This document shows positions 54,588 through 63,814 of a stretch of DNA of 64,000 nucleotides, in pieces (position 1 is the stretch's first letter; every line of letters begins with the position of its first letter). The position numbers were made by a program, and so were the translations under genes. Under the pieces are notes generated by a model, which was given only the letters and a program-made list of their open reading frames with translations, did no database searches and was not told where the DNA came from. Source of the stretch: Virgibacillus salarius (lineage in GTDB: Bacteria; Bacillota; Bacilli; Bacillales; Amphibacillaceae); assembly GCF_039521925.1 (NCBI RefSeq), contig NZ_BAAACY010000099.1, positions 24,864-88,863 on the forward strand. Reading direction: 5' to 3'.

Positions 54588-54617
54588 GAAAGTCCCGCCA
54601 AAACTCGCGAGACTTTC
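54588..54617 (-). other. acpP-rnc intercistronic hairpin
   Basis: On the minus strand GAAAGTCTCGC pairs with GCGGGACTTTC (11 pairs, one G-U) around an eight-base loop. It begins nine bases after the acpP stop. No strong U-run follows, so it is likely to be an attenuator or mRNA 3' protector, keeping acpP expression above rnc. Confidence 0.7.
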
Positions 54618-54625
54618 TCTTCCTG

Positions 54626-54862
54626 TTATTCTTGTGTGCTGTTTATGTAGTTAACAGCATCACCAACTGTATTTATTTTTTCAGCCTCTTCATCAGCAAT
54701 TGTCATATCAAATTCGTCTTCAAGCTCCATTACAAGCTCAACCACATCAAGAGAGTCAGCTTCTAAATCTTCTTTAAACGATGCTTCCATTGTTACTTTT
54801 GACTCTTCCACATCAAGACGATCAACGATAATATCTTTTACACGATCAAACACATCTGCCAC
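54626..54862 (-). CDS. acpP: Acyl carrier protein
   Basis: Carrier of fatty acyl chains; 78 residues, very acidic. The phosphopantetheine attachment Ser37 is in EADSLDVVELVMELEDEF. The start is GTG 54862 behind a strong AAGGAGG. It follows fabG by 34 bases, and gene order plsX-fabD-fabG-acpP is that of the FapR regulon. Confidence 0.97.
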   Translation of the reverse strand: MADVFDRVKDIIVDRLDVEESKVTMEASFKEDLEADSLDVVELVMELEDEFDMTIADEEAEKINTVGDAVNYINSTQE

Positions 54863-54896
54863 GTTCCTTCACCTCCTTTCAAGGAAATCCGTAGTA

Positions 54897-55637
54897 TTAC
54901 ATAACCATTCCACCATCAATATGAATCGTTTGGCCCGTAATGTAGTTTGCATCATCGCTTGCAAGGAAGCGTACAACCTTTGCAACATCCTCTGGCTCTC
55001 CAAGCTTGTTTAAAGGGATCATTGCTAGCATTTCCTTTTGCTGTTCATCAGTTAAGGCATCCGTCATATCTGTAGATATAAAACCTGGCGCTACGGCATT
55101 AACATGAATATTTCTTGAAGCAAGTTCCTTTGCTGTTGTTTTCGTTAAACCTATGACACCAGCTTTTGCTGCTACATAATTTGCTTGTCCAGGATTTCCG
55201 CTAACTCCAACAATGGAAGCTACGTTAACAATCTTTCCAGCTCTTTGCTTCATCATTTGTCTTGTAACTGCCTTTGTACAAACAAATACACCTTTTAAAT
55301 TGGTATTAATTACTTGATCGAATTCTTCTTCTTTCATTCTCATTAATAAATTATCTCTCGTTATACCGGCATTATTAACAAGAATGTCCAATGAACCAAA
55401 ATTACTTACTACTTCTTTAATCATTGATTTAACACTTGCCTCATCAGCTACATCAGCTTGCACGATAAAAGCATTAGAGCCCATCGCTTTAATTTCTTCG
55501 ACAACAGCTTTCGCTTTATCTTCGCTCCCAGCATAATTCACGGCGACATTCGCACCTTGTTTTGCTAATTCTAATGCAATGGAACGGCCTATACCACGAG
55601 ACGCTCCTGTAACCAATGCGTTTTTGCCTTTAAGCAT
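54897..55637 (-). CDS. fabG: 3-oxoacyl-ACP reductase FabG
   Basis: NADPH-dependent SDR enzyme of the elongation cycle. TGASRGIG at residues 10-17 binds the cofactor, NNAGITRDN is conserved, and the catalytic Ser-Tyr-Lys lie in VNVASIVGVSGNPGQANY and YVAAK. The C-terminal GQTIHIDGGMVM is the family end. Length 246 residues is standard. It follows fabD by two bases. Confidence 0.97.
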   Translation of the reverse strand: MLKGKNALVTGASRGIGRSIALELAKQGANVAVNYAGSEDKAKAVVEEIKAMGSNAFIVQADVADEASVKSMIKEVVSNFGSLDILVNNAGITRDNLLMRMKEEEFDQVINTNLKGVFVCTKAVTRQMMKQRAGKIVNVASIVGVSGNPGQANYVAAKAGVIGLTKTTAKELASRNIHVNAVAPGFISTDMTDALTDEQQKEMLAMIPLNKLGEPEDVAKVVRFLASDDANYITGQTIHIDGGMVM

Positions 55638-55639
55638 TA

Positions 55640-56575
55640 TTAATCCCCCTTAAACCATGATATAAAGTCATTTAATGAAGCAGTATCTTGAACAGCAAAC
55701 GTAGTAGTATTTCGATTAACCTTCTTCACCAAACCACTTAACACTTTACCATTTCCTACTTCTACAAATGCATCTACTTCTTTCTCCATCATATTTCTAA
55801 TTGATTCCTCAAATCGAACAGGAGAATACAGTTGTTTAATTAATAGTTCTTTGATCTCAGCATTCTCCCTTACTGGTGAAGCTGATACATTTGCGTAGAT
55901 AGGAATCGCTGCATCATTAATCGTTACCTTGTTTAAGTACTCTGAAAATGCCTCATTAGCCGATTTCATAAGACGAGAATGAAATGGTCCACTGACATTT
56001 AACGGAAGAACGCGTTTAGCACCTTTCGCTTTTAAAATTTCTTTGGCCATCTCGATACCTTTAACTGACCCAGAAATAACAATTTGTCCTGGACAATTTA
56101 GATTAGCTAGATCTATAACTTCTTCATTTATTTCACTAAGCCCAGCTTGAATCGTCTCACTATCTAACCCAAGCACTGCCGCCATTGTACCTTGTCCTTT
56201 TGGAAAAGCCTGCTCCATTAATTTTCCACGTGTTGCTACAAGTGGCAAAGCTTCCTCTAACGAAATAGCTCCAGCAGCTACTAATGCGCTGTATTCTCCA
56301 AGACTATGACCAACCGTCATTACTGGCTGTACTTCCATATCTAATAACATGGTGTGAAGAGCGATGCTTGTTAATAATAAGGCCGGCTGTGCATTTTCTG
56401 TTTCTGTGAGTTCCTCTTTTGGCCCTTCAAACATAATTTTTGTTAGATTCTTTTGTAAAATTTGATCTGCATCATCAAAGAGTTTTTGGATCTTAGGTGA
56501 TGCTTCATATAGTTCTCTTCCCATTCCTACTGTCTGGGACCCTTGCCCAGGAAACATGAAGGCAACCTGCTTCAT
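55640..56575 (-). CDS. fabD: Malonyl-CoA:ACP transacylase FabD
   Basis: Loads malonyl groups on ACP. FMFPGQGSQTVGMGREL starts the protein, the nucleophile Ser91 is in VGHSLGEYSALVAAG, and the catalytic His is in NVSGPFHSRLM near residue 200. Length 311 residues is normal. Start and plsX stop share one base. Confidence 0.97.
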   Translation of the reverse strand: MKQVAFMFPGQGSQTVGMGRELYEASPKIQKLFDDADQILQKNLTKIMFEGPKEELTETENAQPALLLTSIALHTMLLDMEVQPVMTVGHSLGEYSALVAAGAISLEEALPLVATRGKLMEQAFPKGQGTMAAVLGLDSETIQAGLSEINEEVIDLANLNCPGQIVISGSVKGIEMAKEILKAKGAKRVLPLNVSGPFHSRLMKSANEAFSEYLNKVTINDAAIPIYANVSASPVRENAEIKELLIKQLYSPVRFEESIRNMMEKEVDAFVEVGNGKVLSGLVKKVNRNTTTFAVQDTASLNDFISWFKGD

Positions 56576-57576
56576 TATTTGTCCCCCTCCAAATTCATTG
56601 TCTCAATCGTTTGTTTAATCGTTTCCGTAATTTGGTTATTAACCATGTGACACGTCTGTTTAACTGCATTATATATGGCGTTTGAATCAGATGAACCATG
56701 CGCCTTCACAACTGGTGCTGCTAATCCGAATAATCCTGCCCCGCCATATTCTGCATAATCTAGTTTTGCTTTTAATCCTTTCAAGTCGTTTTTAATCATA
56801 CCAGCGGCAATTTTCGTTTTTACAGATGACATAAATGTCTCTTTAAGCATGGAAAACATAGCCCCGGCAGTTCCTTCAATTGTTTTTAATGCAATATTAC
56901 CAGTGAATCCGTCAGTTACTACAACATCTGCAACGTTAGTTAACAAATCACGCGCTTCGACATTGCCGATAAAATTAATTGGCGTATCACTCAAAAGGTG
57001 AAACGCTTTTTTAGTAAGGTCATTCCCTTTCCCATCTTCGGTTCCAACATTTAATAACCCTACCCTAGGATTGGTAATAGAGCGCACTTGCTCGACATAA
57101 ATAGAACCCATTAACGCGTATTGTAATAGGTGATTCGGCTTCGCATCAACATTTGCACCTACGTCCAATAGCAGGAATCCTTGCCCATCTAAAGTGGGTA
57201 ATGTCGGACTTAGAGCAGGGCGCTCAATGCCTGTAATTCTACCAACGATAAAGAGACCTGCGCTCATTAATGCTCCCGTATTTCCAGCAGAAATACAAGC
57301 ATCGGCTCTACCTTCTTTTACCTCTTGGGCCATTAAGACTAATGACGCCTTCTTTTTCCTGCGAACCGCACGTACAGGTTCATCTTCTGAAGTAATTACT
57401 TCTGTTGTATGTAAAATATCAATATTTTTAGTATCTGTTAAGTACTCATTTATCTTCGCTTCATCCCCAACTAGGGTAATATGTAGTTGGTCAATCTCAG
57501 AGACAGCTTTCATCGCTCCAAGTACTACAGCTTTTGGTGCATGATCGCCACCCATGGCATCTATTGCAAGTTTCAT
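56575..57576 (-). CDS. plsX: Phosphate acyltransferase PlsX
   Basis: Makes acyl-phosphate from acyl-ACP for phospholipid synthesis. MKLAIDAMGGDHAPKAVVLG, the internal SAGNTGALMSAG and VVTDGFTGNIALKT are signature regions. Length 333 residues matches B. subtilis. Its start codon lies directly beside the fapR stop. Confidence 0.97.
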   Translation of the reverse strand: MKLAIDAMGGDHAPKAVVLGAMKAVSEIDQLHITLVGDEAKINEYLTDTKNIDILHTTEVITSEDEPVRAVRRKKKASLVLMAQEVKEGRADACISAGNTGALMSAGLFIVGRITGIERPALSPTLPTLDGQGFLLLDVGANVDAKPNHLLQYALMGSIYVEQVRSITNPRVGLLNVGTEDGKGNDLTKKAFHLLSDTPINFIGNVEARDLLTNVADVVVTDGFTGNIALKTIEGTAGAMFSMLKETFMSSVKTKIAAGMIKNDLKGLKAKLDYAEYGGAGLFGLAAPVVKAHGSSDSNAIYNAVKQTCHMVNNQITETIKQTIETMNLEGDK

Positions 57577-58149
57577 TTATTGTTCTCCTTTTTGTTCATT
57601 AGGTTGATACATATGGAAAATACCAGTAAACACTGTTTCATTTTCTACAATGCTGTTAACATGAACAATCGTAAGTCCTTTCTCTTTTCCTTCAACTACA
57701 GCCTTCGCAACCACGCGTTCGCCTTCTTTAACCTGTCGTGTAAATTTCAATTCTGATTTAGCAGTTAGAGCTAATTCATCATTAATCACAGCAACAGCAA
57801 GAGAATTTGCCTGAGCAAACAAATGATGACCACGGGCAATTTTATTACGCGAGAATACATGCTCCGCACCAATGTCTAAAATTGAGATTGCCCGATTATC
57901 TAATTCCAAGTCAACCACTTCTCCAATTACTTCTTCAAGTGGTAATGCTTTAACAGTTTCATTCCATTGGTTCGTAGCAACTGATTTAATCCGCTGCCTT
58001 AATTCAGGAATAGAAAGCTCCATCCGATCTAACCGGATCGTTTGGATACTGACAGAGAATTGTTTTGCCAATTCTTCATCTGTAATAAAAGGTGTCTTTT
58101 CAATTGTCTCTTTTAATAATCGTTGTCGATCAGATTTTGGTCGTTTCAT
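57577..58149 (-). CDS. fapR: Fatty acid and phospholipid biosynthesis regulator FapR
   Basis: Repressor released from DNA by malonyl-CoA. The N-terminal DeoR-type helix-turn-helix is at about residues 22-48 (TDEELAKQFSVSIQTIRLDR), and the hot-dog effector domain covers about 75-190. ATG 58149 gives MKRPKSDRQRLLKE and 190 residues. A matching operator lies just upstream, so autoregulation is likely. Confidence 0.96.
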   Translation of the reverse strand: MKRPKSDRQRLLKETIEKTPFITDEELAKQFSVSIQTIRLDRMELSIPELRQRIKSVATNQWNETVKALPLEEVIGEVVDLELDNRAISILDIGAEHVFSRNKIARGHHLFAQANSLAVAVINDELALTAKSELKFTRQVKEGERVVAKAVVEGKEKGLTIVHVNSIVENETVFTGIFHMYQPNEQKGEQ

Positions 58150-58169
58150 GCTTGCACCGTCCATATTTT

Positions 58170-58218
58170 TTATGACTTGGTCCTAATAGTAATATATAAT
58201 ACCTTGCTTGTTTATGCA
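58170..58218 (-). promoter_or_regulatory. fapR promoter with FapR operator
   Basis: On the minus strand TTGCAT (58219-58214), 17 bases, TATATT (58196-58191). Right after it, at 58186-58170, TTAGGACCAAGTCATAA matches the B. subtilis fapR operator (from memory TTAGTACCTAGTCTTAA) at 14 of 17 positions. The operator covers the expected start of transcription, which fits repression. Confidence 0.75.
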
Positions 58219-58226
58219 AATATTTC

Positions 58227-60260
58227 TTAGTCTAATTTCTCGTTAAAAACGGAATTTTCCTCTACATATTGCTGCAGTAAACGGAATTCCGGATCATCTT
58301 CTAACAGGTTTTCATCAATGATGTTCTGCGCATCCTTTCGTGCTGTTTCTAAAGCTCGATAATCATGAATCATATCAGCTACTTTAAATTCGGGTACACC
58401 ACTCTGTTTCCTTCCAAAGAAATCCCCTGGTCCCCTCAATCGTAAATCCTCTTCAGACAAAGCAAATCCATCGGTTGTTTCAGACATAATCCGCATACGT
58501 TCTTTTCCTGTTTCTCCTTTTGGGTCGGCAATTAAAATGCAGTAGCTTTGTTTAGCACCTCGTCCAACCCTTCCCCGCAATTGATGGAGTTGTGATAGTC
58601 CAAACCGCTCAGCATCATAAATAACCATAACTGTTGCATTCGGTACATTAACACCAACTTCTACAACTGTTGTCGATACTAGAATCTGTACTTCATTATC
58701 AGCAAATTGTTTCATTACAGCATCTTTTTCTTCTGTTGGCAACCTACCATGCATGAGACCAATTTTTATTTCTTCTGGGTAGAACGCTTGTAGCTGTTGA
58801 TATACATCTACGGCATTTTGAATATCTAATTTATCGGACTCCTCAATGAGAGGACAGATAATATATGCTTGTTCTCCGAGAGAAATTTGTTTATGGATAA
58901 AATGAAGCACACGATCCAGCGTATTTTCTTTTACCCAGTATGTCTCAATTTCCTTTCTGCCCATAGGCATCTCATCAATGACGGATACATCCATGTCGCC
59001 AAATGCTGTAATAGCTAAAGTCCTAGGGATTGGGGTTGCTGTCATAAATAATACGTCAGGCTGAAGACCTTTTTCACGTAAGATACGCCTTTGCTCTACA
59101 CCAAAACGGTGCTGTTCATCTACTATCACAAATCCAAGGTCATCAAAAATGACATCCTCTTGAATCAGCGCATGCGTCCCTACGACAATATTTATCTCAT
59201 GTTTCTCAATACCTTCAGTTATTGCTTTTCTTTTTTTACCTTTTACAGAGCCAGTTAATAACGTAACATTCACTTTATCATCAAACAATTCAACTAGTGA
59301 TTGGAAATGCTGCTCTGCTAAAATTTCTGTAGGTACCATTAGCGCACCTTGTTTACCTGCCGTAAGTGAAGCATACAAACATATTGCAGCAACCGCTGTT
59401 TTTCCCGAGCCTACATCCCCTTGTAAAAGACGACTCATTCTGTAGGGAGACTTCATATCGGATAGAATTTGATTTAACGATTTTTCTTGTGCATTTGTTA
59501 AAGCAAATGGCAAACTTGCAATAAATGCCTGAACAAGATCTGAATTATAATGTTGCGCATTTCCTACAGTTGCCTCACGTTTCAACTTGCGAAGTAGCTG
59601 CATTTTTAGTTGAAATAGTAAAAATTCTTCATAGATAAATCTCCGTCTAGCATGCTTTAATGCTACTCTATGCTTAGGAAAATGCATCATCGTAAAAGCT
59701 TCACTACGAGTAGGTATTTTATAACTTGCTAGATATCTATTTGGTAACAATTCTTCTATTTCCGTGGAACAAGCCTTCAATGCTTGTTGAATTAATTTCT
59801 TCAGCTTAACATTAGTTATATTGCCTTTAACAGAGTAGATAGGCTGAATTTCTGCCTGTTGATTGGCATGGCCCTTCTTATAATTACTAACCGTAATTTG
59901 CAAACGATGGGCATCCCACTTCCCAGTTAATGTGACCGTGTCCCCCTGATGAATTTGTTTCTTAGCGAAAGCTCGATTAAACATAACTGCTTTAACAGCA
60001 ACCTGTTCAACTTCGAGGGTAAAGGTAAGTCTTGATTTTTTTTTGCCATAAAAAGTAAGAGAAGGATCATGAATCACCCTTCCCTCAATCGTAACTTTAT
60101 CATCATGAATTAACTCACTAAGAGGCCTAATTTCGAAAATATCATAGCGATAAGGAAAATGATTTAATAAATCTTCAATCGAATAGATATGCATCAGTGC
60201 AAGGTCTTCTGCCATTTTATCGCCGATGCCTTTTAAGTTTGTTACAGGCTCACGTAACAT
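58227..60260 (-). CDS. recG: ATP-dependent DNA helicase RecG
   Basis: Branch-migration helicase that reverses stalled forks. The N-terminal wedge/OB domain spans about 1-225 (LREPVTNLKGIGDKMAEDL at the start). Helicase motifs follow: LLQGDVGSGKTAVAA (I), VIVDEQHRFGVEQR (II), MTATPIPRTLA (III) and QLRGRVGRG (VI). ATG 60260 is used, giving 677 residues. It starts six bases or so before the sdaAA stop region and overlaps nothing. Confidence 0.96.
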   Translation of the reverse strand: MLREPVTNLKGIGDKMAEDLALMHIYSIEDLLNHFPYRYDIFEIRPLSELIHDDKVTIEGRVIHDPSLTFYGKKKSRLTFTLEVEQVAVKAVMFNRAFAKKQIHQGDTVTLTGKWDAHRLQITVSNYKKGHANQQAEIQPIYSVKGNITNVKLKKLIQQALKACSTEIEELLPNRYLASYKIPTRSEAFTMMHFPKHRVALKHARRRFIYEEFLLFQLKMQLLRKLKREATVGNAQHYNSDLVQAFIASLPFALTNAQEKSLNQILSDMKSPYRMSRLLQGDVGSGKTAVAAICLYASLTAGKQGALMVPTEILAEQHFQSLVELFDDKVNVTLLTGSVKGKKRKAITEGIEKHEINIVVGTHALIQEDVIFDDLGFVIVDEQHRFGVEQRRILREKGLQPDVLFMTATPIPRTLAITAFGDMDVSVIDEMPMGRKEIETYWVKENTLDRVLHFIHKQISLGEQAYIICPLIEESDKLDIQNAVDVYQQLQAFYPEEIKIGLMHGRLPTEEKDAVMKQFADNEVQILVSTTVVEVGVNVPNATVMVIYDAERFGLSQLHQLRGRVGRGAKQSYCILIADPKGETGKERMRIMSETTDGFALSEEDLRLRGPGDFFGRKQSGVPEFKVADMIHDYRALETARKDAQNIIDENLLEDDPEFRLLQQYVEENSVFNEKLD

Positions 60261-60274
60261 GTGAATCACTCTTT

Positions 60275-61150
60275 CTAACTTGTAATCCCAAATAGTTTAT
60301 CTTTTAGAAAACGACCAGTTGGTGTATCGGCTAATCCACCTTCACCAGTCTCACGAAGACTTGAAGGCATTTGTTTCCCAATTCGATACATAGCGCCAAT
60401 CACTTCATCGCATGGTATTCTACTCGTTACACCAGCCAACGCCATATCAGCAGATACAATTGCTAGTGAGGACCCCCCAGCATTTCGTTTTACACAGGGA
60501 ACCTCTACTAAACCTGCAACAGGATCACAAACAAGGCCAAGCATATTTTTTAATGTCATAGCAAATGCCTCAGCAGACTGCTGAGGAGTGCCGCCCGCCA
60601 TTTCAACGATCGCAGCTGAAGCCATTGCCCCCGCTGAACCAACCTCTGCTTGACATCCTCCTGCCGCACCGGAAATAAAGGCATTATTTGCAACGACAAA
60701 CCCAAATGCGCCTGCAGTAAATAAATAACGAATCATTTGCTCACGTGTAGGATGCAACTGATTTTTAACTGCAAATAATGTGCCAGGTACACATCCCGCG
60801 CTCCCAGCAGTTGGAGTAGCACATATTGTACCCATTGCAGCGTTAACCTCATTTGTACCCATTGCTTTACTAACTGCATCAAGTAGTAAATTTCCAGATA
60901 AAGGAGTTTTCTCTTTCATGTAATTTTGTATTAATACCGCATCGCCACCAGTTAACCCCGTAACTGATTCAACACCTTTCAAAGCGTCCTCGATGGCGTT
61001 TTCCATTACTTGTAGGTTTTTCTCCATCTCTCCATATATTTCTTCACGCGTTTTTTCTTTAACTTCCATTTCCTGCCGAATCATTACTTCTGAAATTAAG
61101 ATATTTTCATTTTCAGCAATCTCTACTAATTCCTTCACTGTACGAAACAT
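60275..61150 (-). CDS. sdaAA: L-serine dehydratase, iron-sulphur-dependent, alpha subunit
   Basis: Converts serine to pyruvate and ammonia with a [4Fe-4S] cluster. Cluster-type cysteines are seen in SGAAGGCQAEVGSAGA and in VCDPVAGLVEVPCVKRN. ATPTAGSAGCVPGTL is also conserved. Length 291 residues is usual for the two-subunit Bacillus type. It follows sdaAB by about 26 bases. Confidence 0.96.
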   Translation of the reverse strand: MFRTVKELVEIAENENILISEVMIRQEMEVKEKTREEIYGEMEKNLQVMENAIEDALKGVESVTGLTGGDAVLIQNYMKEKTPLSGNLLLDAVSKAMGTNEVNAAMGTICATPTAGSAGCVPGTLFAVKNQLHPTREQMIRYLFTAGAFGFVVANNAFISGAAGGCQAEVGSAGAMASAAIVEMAGGTPQQSAEAFAMTLKNMLGLVCDPVAGLVEVPCVKRNAGGSSLAIVSADMALAGVTSRIPCDEVIGAMYRIGKQMPSSLRETGEGGLADTPTGRFLKDKLFGITS

Positions 61151-61176
61151 ATAATTCCACCTCTCTTGTTAAAACA

Positions 61177-61839
61177 CTAGCTGACAATTTTGGAAATTTG
61201 AATAATGTGTTCAGCGTTATCCAATTCATGTAGCACGTCGTCATCTACATTTTGGTCTACTTCAATGACCATTAACGCTTCCTTACCGACATCCTTCCGA
61301 TTCACTTCCATATGTCCGATATTAATTTGATGTTTGGCAAGTATTGTTGTAACAGAAGCAATCGCTCCGAAGCGATCGTTATGCATAATTAAAATAGCAG
61401 GGTGATTTCCAGATAACCGCAATTCAAAGCCATTTAATTCAGTGATTTCCACTTTTCCTCCACCAATCGAAACACCGACCAGTTCAAGCGTATCAGTTTC
61501 ATTGCCAAGAACTATTCTAGCTGTATTCGGGTGATCGACAGCTGCGCTATCTTCAATAAATTCAATATAAAAATCTCTTTCCTTTGCGATATTCAACGCA
61601 TTACTCATACGGGTGTCATCCGTTTCAAATCCAAGTAGGCCACCAGCTAAAGCAAAATCAGTACCATGCCCCTTATACGTTTTTGCAAAAGATTCATATA
61701 AATATATCTTTGCCCACTTCGGACTTTTTCCGAATAACGTACGTGCTGCCTTACCTATTCTCGCTGCACCTGCTGTATGAGAACTAGAAGGGCCTATCAT
61801 AACCGGCCCAATAATATCAAAAACAGAATTATATTTCAT
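61177..61839 (-). CDS. sdaAB: L-serine dehydratase, iron-sulphur-dependent, beta subunit
   Basis: Partner of SdaAA, 220 residues. The N-terminal domain starts YNSVFDIIGPVMIGPSSSHT and continues AGAARIGKAAR. The C-terminal ACT domain (about 145-220; HNDRFGAIASVTTILAKHQI) probably senses an amino acid. It is the first gene of its unit and faces the divergent permease gene across a 353-base gap. Confidence 0.96.
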   Translation of the reverse strand: MKYNSVFDIIGPVMIGPSSSHTAGAARIGKAARTLFGKSPKWAKIYLYESFAKTYKGHGTDFALAGGLLGFETDDTRMSNALNIAKERDFYIEFIEDSAAVDHPNTARIVLGNETDTLELVGVSIGGGKVEITELNGFELRLSGNHPAILIMHNDRFGAIASVTTILAKHQINIGHMEVNRKDVGKEALMVIEVDQNVDDDVLHELDNAEHIIQISKIVS

Positions 61840-62192
61840 AGCTATCCACCGCCTAGTTTTAGGTTTACACAGTTTTACAATCTTTTAAAGTAAGGGTATT
61901 CATTCCAATAACAAGTCAATTTTATACCCCTAAGCTTCCATAGTAAATTATAACAAAAAAGTCGATATTAATCATTTCCATTATTACCTTGTAAGTATGA
62001 TAACATGTATATCGCTATTATTTATACATGTTATCCGAATAATTTTGAATCCACTACAAATGCTATTCTTATTCATTATCCATGTCCTGTAATACATTGA
62101 CTTCCATGTTTATAAGATCTATAATTAAAATTTGTGGATTATACGTTTATAATCGGGTGGGAGAGGGACAGGAGATACGATGAGGAGTTCAT
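61840..62192. promoter_or_regulatory. Divergent control region of sdaAB and the permease gene
   Basis: For the plus-strand permease: TTGACT (62097-62102), exactly 17 bases, TATAAT (62120-62125), a near-perfect sigma-A promoter. A perfect inverted repeat GATTATA-CGTT-TATAATC follows at 62137-62154, just past the expected start site, so it could be an operator. No purine riboswitch core is seen. For sdaAB no clear promoter is visible. The AT-rich centre (61950-62060) shows nothing else. Confidence 0.7.
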
Positions 62193-63476
62193 ATGCCTGA
62201 TAAGAAACACCAGCATAATTTACAGCCGAACTCAAGTTTTAAAAATGAGTTTATTGCTGGTCTGATAGGCTATTTAACGACAATGTATATTGTTGTTGTG
62301 AATGGGTCTATCCTTAGTGAAGCAGGGTTGTCCATTGAAAGTGGTATGGTTGCAACCATTCTCGCAAGTTTTGTTGGAACAGTACTGATGGGAATCATCG
62401 GCAGACTTCCGCTCATCATCATTCCAGGTATGGGGATTAACGCATTGTTTGCATACTCTATCGTGGAAGGCACGGAATTGCATTTTCAAGAAGGCTTAGC
62501 TGTTGTGCTTGTAGCTGCTATTATTTTTTTAATAACAGCTTTTAGTAAGTTAGGTGTATTGTTAAGAGATGCTATTCCCAATTCACTGAAACATGCAATC
62601 ACTGTTGGTTTGGGTTTTTTCTTAATCTTAATTGGGCTAGAAAAAAGTGGACTTGTTATTAGCGGGGAAAATACCATCATTGCGATTGGTGATTTTAGCT
62701 CTGCTACCGTTATTGTTAGTTTATTGACTTTGTTTCTAGCCATATTCTTATTCGTAAAAAATATCCCGGCTAATTTCCTGCTTACCATGTTTGCTGGTAC
62801 TATTTTTGCTTTCATTGCTGGAACCATAGAAACTGGAAACGAAGCAATAAATATTACATGGAGTGAAATGCTATTTCTGCCTTCATTTTCAGCAATTGAT
62901 GAGTTATCATTTTGGCTAGCGGTATTCCCTTTATCGATGATCCTTATTTTTGAGAACATGGGTTTATTACATGGTCAGCTGGAGATGTTAAAACGAGAAA
63001 ATAGGTACTCAAAAGCCTATCAAGTGACTGCTTTTTCAACGTTAACCTGTGCTTTCTTAGGGACATCGCCAACTGTTTCTGCTGCAGAAAATGCTGCTGT
63101 TATTGCTTCCAAAGGAAGAACTGGAAAAACAGCTCTCGTTGCCGGAGTATTGTTTCTAGCAACACTTTTCCTTATTCCTTGGATAACAATGATTCCAAAT
63201 ACAGCTATAAGCCCTATCTTAATTATTGTAGGCTTTTTGATGACCCAAAACATTCGATATCTACCATTAGATAACCTATCAGAATGTATACCAGCTCTAC
63301 TCATAGTTGTAATGATCCCATTCACCTACAGCATTGCTGATGGTATGGCTTTTGGGTTCATTGCATATCCAATTGTAAAAATCGCAATTGGAAAACATCG
63401 AGAGTTATCGGCTGCACTAATCGTAATATCTGGTTTGTTCCTGTTTGATTTCATCATGAAGATTATCGGAATATAA
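62193..63476 (+). CDS. NCS2 / AzgA-type purine permease
   Basis: Membrane transporter of 427 residues with about 12 hydrophobic helices. FIAGLIGYLTTMYIVVVNGS at the start, IIIPGMGINALFAYSIVEG and FLGTSPTVSAAENAAVIASK with GRTGKTALVAG are hallmark regions of adenine, guanine or hypoxanthine permeases (PbuG/PbuO/AzgA). The substrate cannot be fixed from sequence. GAGGAG lies five bases before ATG 62193. It has its own promoter and terminator and stands apart from the minus-strand core genes. Confidence 0.88.
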   Translation: MPDKKHQHNLQPNSSFKNEFIAGLIGYLTTMYIVVVNGSILSEAGLSIESGMVATILASFVGTVLMGIIGRLPLIIIPGMGINALFAYSIVEGTELHFQEGLAVVLVAAIIFLITAFSKLGVLLRDAIPNSLKHAITVGLGFFLILIGLEKSGLVISGENTIIAIGDFSSATVIVSLLTLFLAIFLFVKNIPANFLLTMFAGTIFAFIAGTIETGNEAINITWSEMLFLPSFSAIDELSFWLAVFPLSMILIFENMGLLHGQLEMLKRENRYSKAYQVTAFSTLTCAFLGTSPTVSAAENAAVIASKGRTGKTALVAGVLFLATLFLIPWITMIPNTAISPILIIVGFLMTQNIRYLPLDNLSECIPALLIVVMIPFTYSIADGMAFGFIAYPIVKIAIGKHRELSAALIVISGLFLFDFIMKIIGI

Positions 63477-63477
63477 A

Positions 63478-63533
63478 AAAAGGGATATCCCAAAAGTCAC
63501 GTAAAAATGACGAAAGGGGTACCCCTTTTTTTA
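63478..63533 (+). terminator. Terminator of the permease gene
   Basis: An A-run and GGG at 63474-63484 can pair with CCCCTTTTTTT at 63522-63532. Inside, GTCA/TGAC form a second stem. The T-run completes a Rho-independent terminator. Repeat copy C begins right after it. Confidence 0.8.
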
Positions 63534-63744
63534 TAGTCTAGGAAATTATAGAATTTGAGTCTGTGTATACATATGGGCGTGTTGAGCCGCGTCCAGCTCC
63601 AGCACCCAGAAACGTAGCGACTTCATGAATCGCCCTAATCTAAGTCCTCATTGGCTCGCAAGCTCACCGTGATTTCCTTTATCTCCATTGGCTCACTCCA
63701 GTAATTACGTTTCTAATCGGGCGCTAGCGCTTTTGTTCTAAGTT
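63534..63744 (+). repeat. Repeat copy C, longest copy
   Basis: Non-coding. It starts TAGTCTAGGAAATTATAG and passes through GGGCGTGTTGAGCCGCGTC to a G+C-rich body, ending TACGTTTCTAATCGGGCGC and AGCGCTTTTGT. AGAAACGTAGCGACT at 63608-63622 is the inverse of the ACGTTTCT motif near 63697-63711, so the body can fold back. It shares end modules with copy A (33225-33322). Confidence 0.65.
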
Positions 63745-63814
63745 AAGAAAGTATAAAATCAGTGCAATGACTGCGTTAAGCCAAGTAGTTATTTTGAAAT
63801 GTTTGATGTATATT

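Noticed and set aside
62126..62192. Purine riboswitch before the permease gene
   Set aside because: The leader is only about 60 bases and lacks the conserved three-way junction and loop sequences.
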